From: Pseudomonas sp. BCA17
GTDB lineage: Bacteria > Pseudomonadota > Gammaproteobacteria > Pseudomonadales > Pseudomonadaceae
Length of the DNA: 64,000 nucleotides
Direction of reading: 5' to 3'
Assembly (NCBI RefSeq): GCF_004519405.1
Contig: NZ_SGWI01000002.1
Coordinates: 372,001 to 436,000 of the forward strand
Position numbers and translations under genes: made by a program
Notes under the pieces: model-generated
What the model was told of the DNA's origin: nothing
The model's database searches: none
What the model saw: only the letters and a program-made list of their open reading frames with translations
Shown here: positions 63,643 through 64,000 of the stretch, piece by piece
Numbering within the stretch: position 1 is the first letter of the stretch
Layout: each line of letters opens with the position of its first letter

Positions 63643-64000
63643 ATGAACGCTCAAAGCCTACTCGTCGCGGCAATGCTGCTGGCCAGTGCCACGGCCTCTG
63701 CCGATCAGGCGGCCAAGGCGCCGACCATCGCCAAAGGGCTGCAACAGGCCAAGACCTACACCATTTCCAGCCCGCCGACGGCGCCGCTGGAAATGGCCAA
63801 GCCGGCCCTGCCTGACCTGTCGGGCTACACCGCCGCGGCGATGGAAAAAAAGATCGTAAGAACCAAGCCGGGCAAAATCAGCATTCGCCGCATGATGCAG
63901 GAAGATGCGCTCAAGGACTTTATCGGCGGTGACAACAAGATGGCCGAATGGGTGGTGCGCCAGCATGGCATTCCCCAGGCGATCTTCGTCGATGACGGTT
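63643..64000 (+). CDS. algG: Mannuronan C5-epimerase AlgG, 3' end cut by window
   Basis: The first 119 residues of the periplasmic enzyme that converts mannuronate to guluronate in the nascent alginate chain. Signal peptide SLLVAAMLLASATASA; then KGLQQAKTYTISSPPTAPLE, LSGYTAAAMEKKIVRTKPGK and FIGGDNKMAEWVVRQHG, as in the N-terminal region of AlgG. The catalytic beta-helix lies beyond the window. GGGAG site 7 bases upstream of ATG 63643, 14 bases after algE. Confidence 0.93.
   Translation, partial: MNAQSLLVAAMLLASATASADQAAKAPTIAKGLQQAKTYTISSPPTAPLEMAKPALPDLSGYTAAAMEKKIVRTKPGKISIRRMMQEDALKDFIGGDNKMAEWVVRQHGIPQAIFVDDG

Noticed and set aside
62192..63673. 493-codon frame antisense to algE
   Set aside because: Mirror of the AlgE barrel gene with repetitive Val/Ala/Gly composition; no start signal.

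Overview
The window is a chromosomal segment of a fluorescent pseudomonad, most likely of the P. fluorescens group. The evidence is high-GC coding sequence, REP/REPIN palindromes of the type GTGGCGAGGGAGCTTGCTCCC, a hmgA-fahA-maiA tyrosine-degradation block, an aapJQMP amino-acid ABC transporter, the alginate order algD-alg8-alg44-algK-algE-algG, and Pseudomonas-specific small families (DUF3509, DUF1120). No rRNA, tRNA, prophage or CRISPR array was seen. Both edges cut a gene: a FecA-like TonB-dependent receptor on the left and algG on the right.

Layout. 1-4.5 kb: receptor, LysR regulator and a divergent 14-helix MFS exporter, then a ribosome-associated HPF-like protein. 5.1-8.9 kb: LysR regulator divergent from a serine deaminase/serine transporter pair. 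9-13.2 kb: DUF3509, PsiE, a RelE/RelB-type pair, LexA-controlled yebG, a leucine-dehydrogenase homologue with an altered catalytic lysine, and a SirB1-like protein. 13.2-18.7 kb: homogentisate pathway with its IclR regulator HmgR. 18.7-25.6 kb: PBP4-type DacB, a beta-propeller protein coupled to a siderophore receptor, GST, GIY-YIG and NTF2-like proteins. 25.7-37.6 kb: a large chaperone-usher locus with nine DUF1120 (GltF-like) subunits, one chaperone, one usher, a two-domain probable tip adhesin, a LuxR-type response regulator and a free-standing receiver-Hpt protein. 37.6-44 kb: CynX-like MFS, a decayed GntR gene, a composite mobile element and the aap transporter. 44-55.7 kb: esterase, rhlB, moaCDE, a subtilisin-type autotransporter, PhoH, a NodB-like protein and yaaA. 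55.7-64 kb: an AT-rich leader with an AlgU-like promoter, then the alginate operon.

Most notable observations. (1) Two 178/184-bp inverted-repeat elements, each with a REPIN inside, flank a 3' scrap of a chemotaxis receptor gene. The whole unit sits in the loop of the aapP transcription terminator with an 8-bp target duplication; the two inner flanks carry a second, different 8-bp direct repeat, the pattern expected if a small circle carrying one element integrated replicatively. (2) A 94-bp REPIN lies in frame inside the signal-peptide region of algK. (3) The DUF1120 fimbrial locus carries its own phosphorelay parts but no sensor kinase. (4) The leucine-dehydrogenase homologue has Thr where the family has its catalytic Lys, and the NodB-like protein lacks metal ligands. 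(5) The hmgA/hmgR intergenic region holds three half-sites spaced exactly one helical turn apart.
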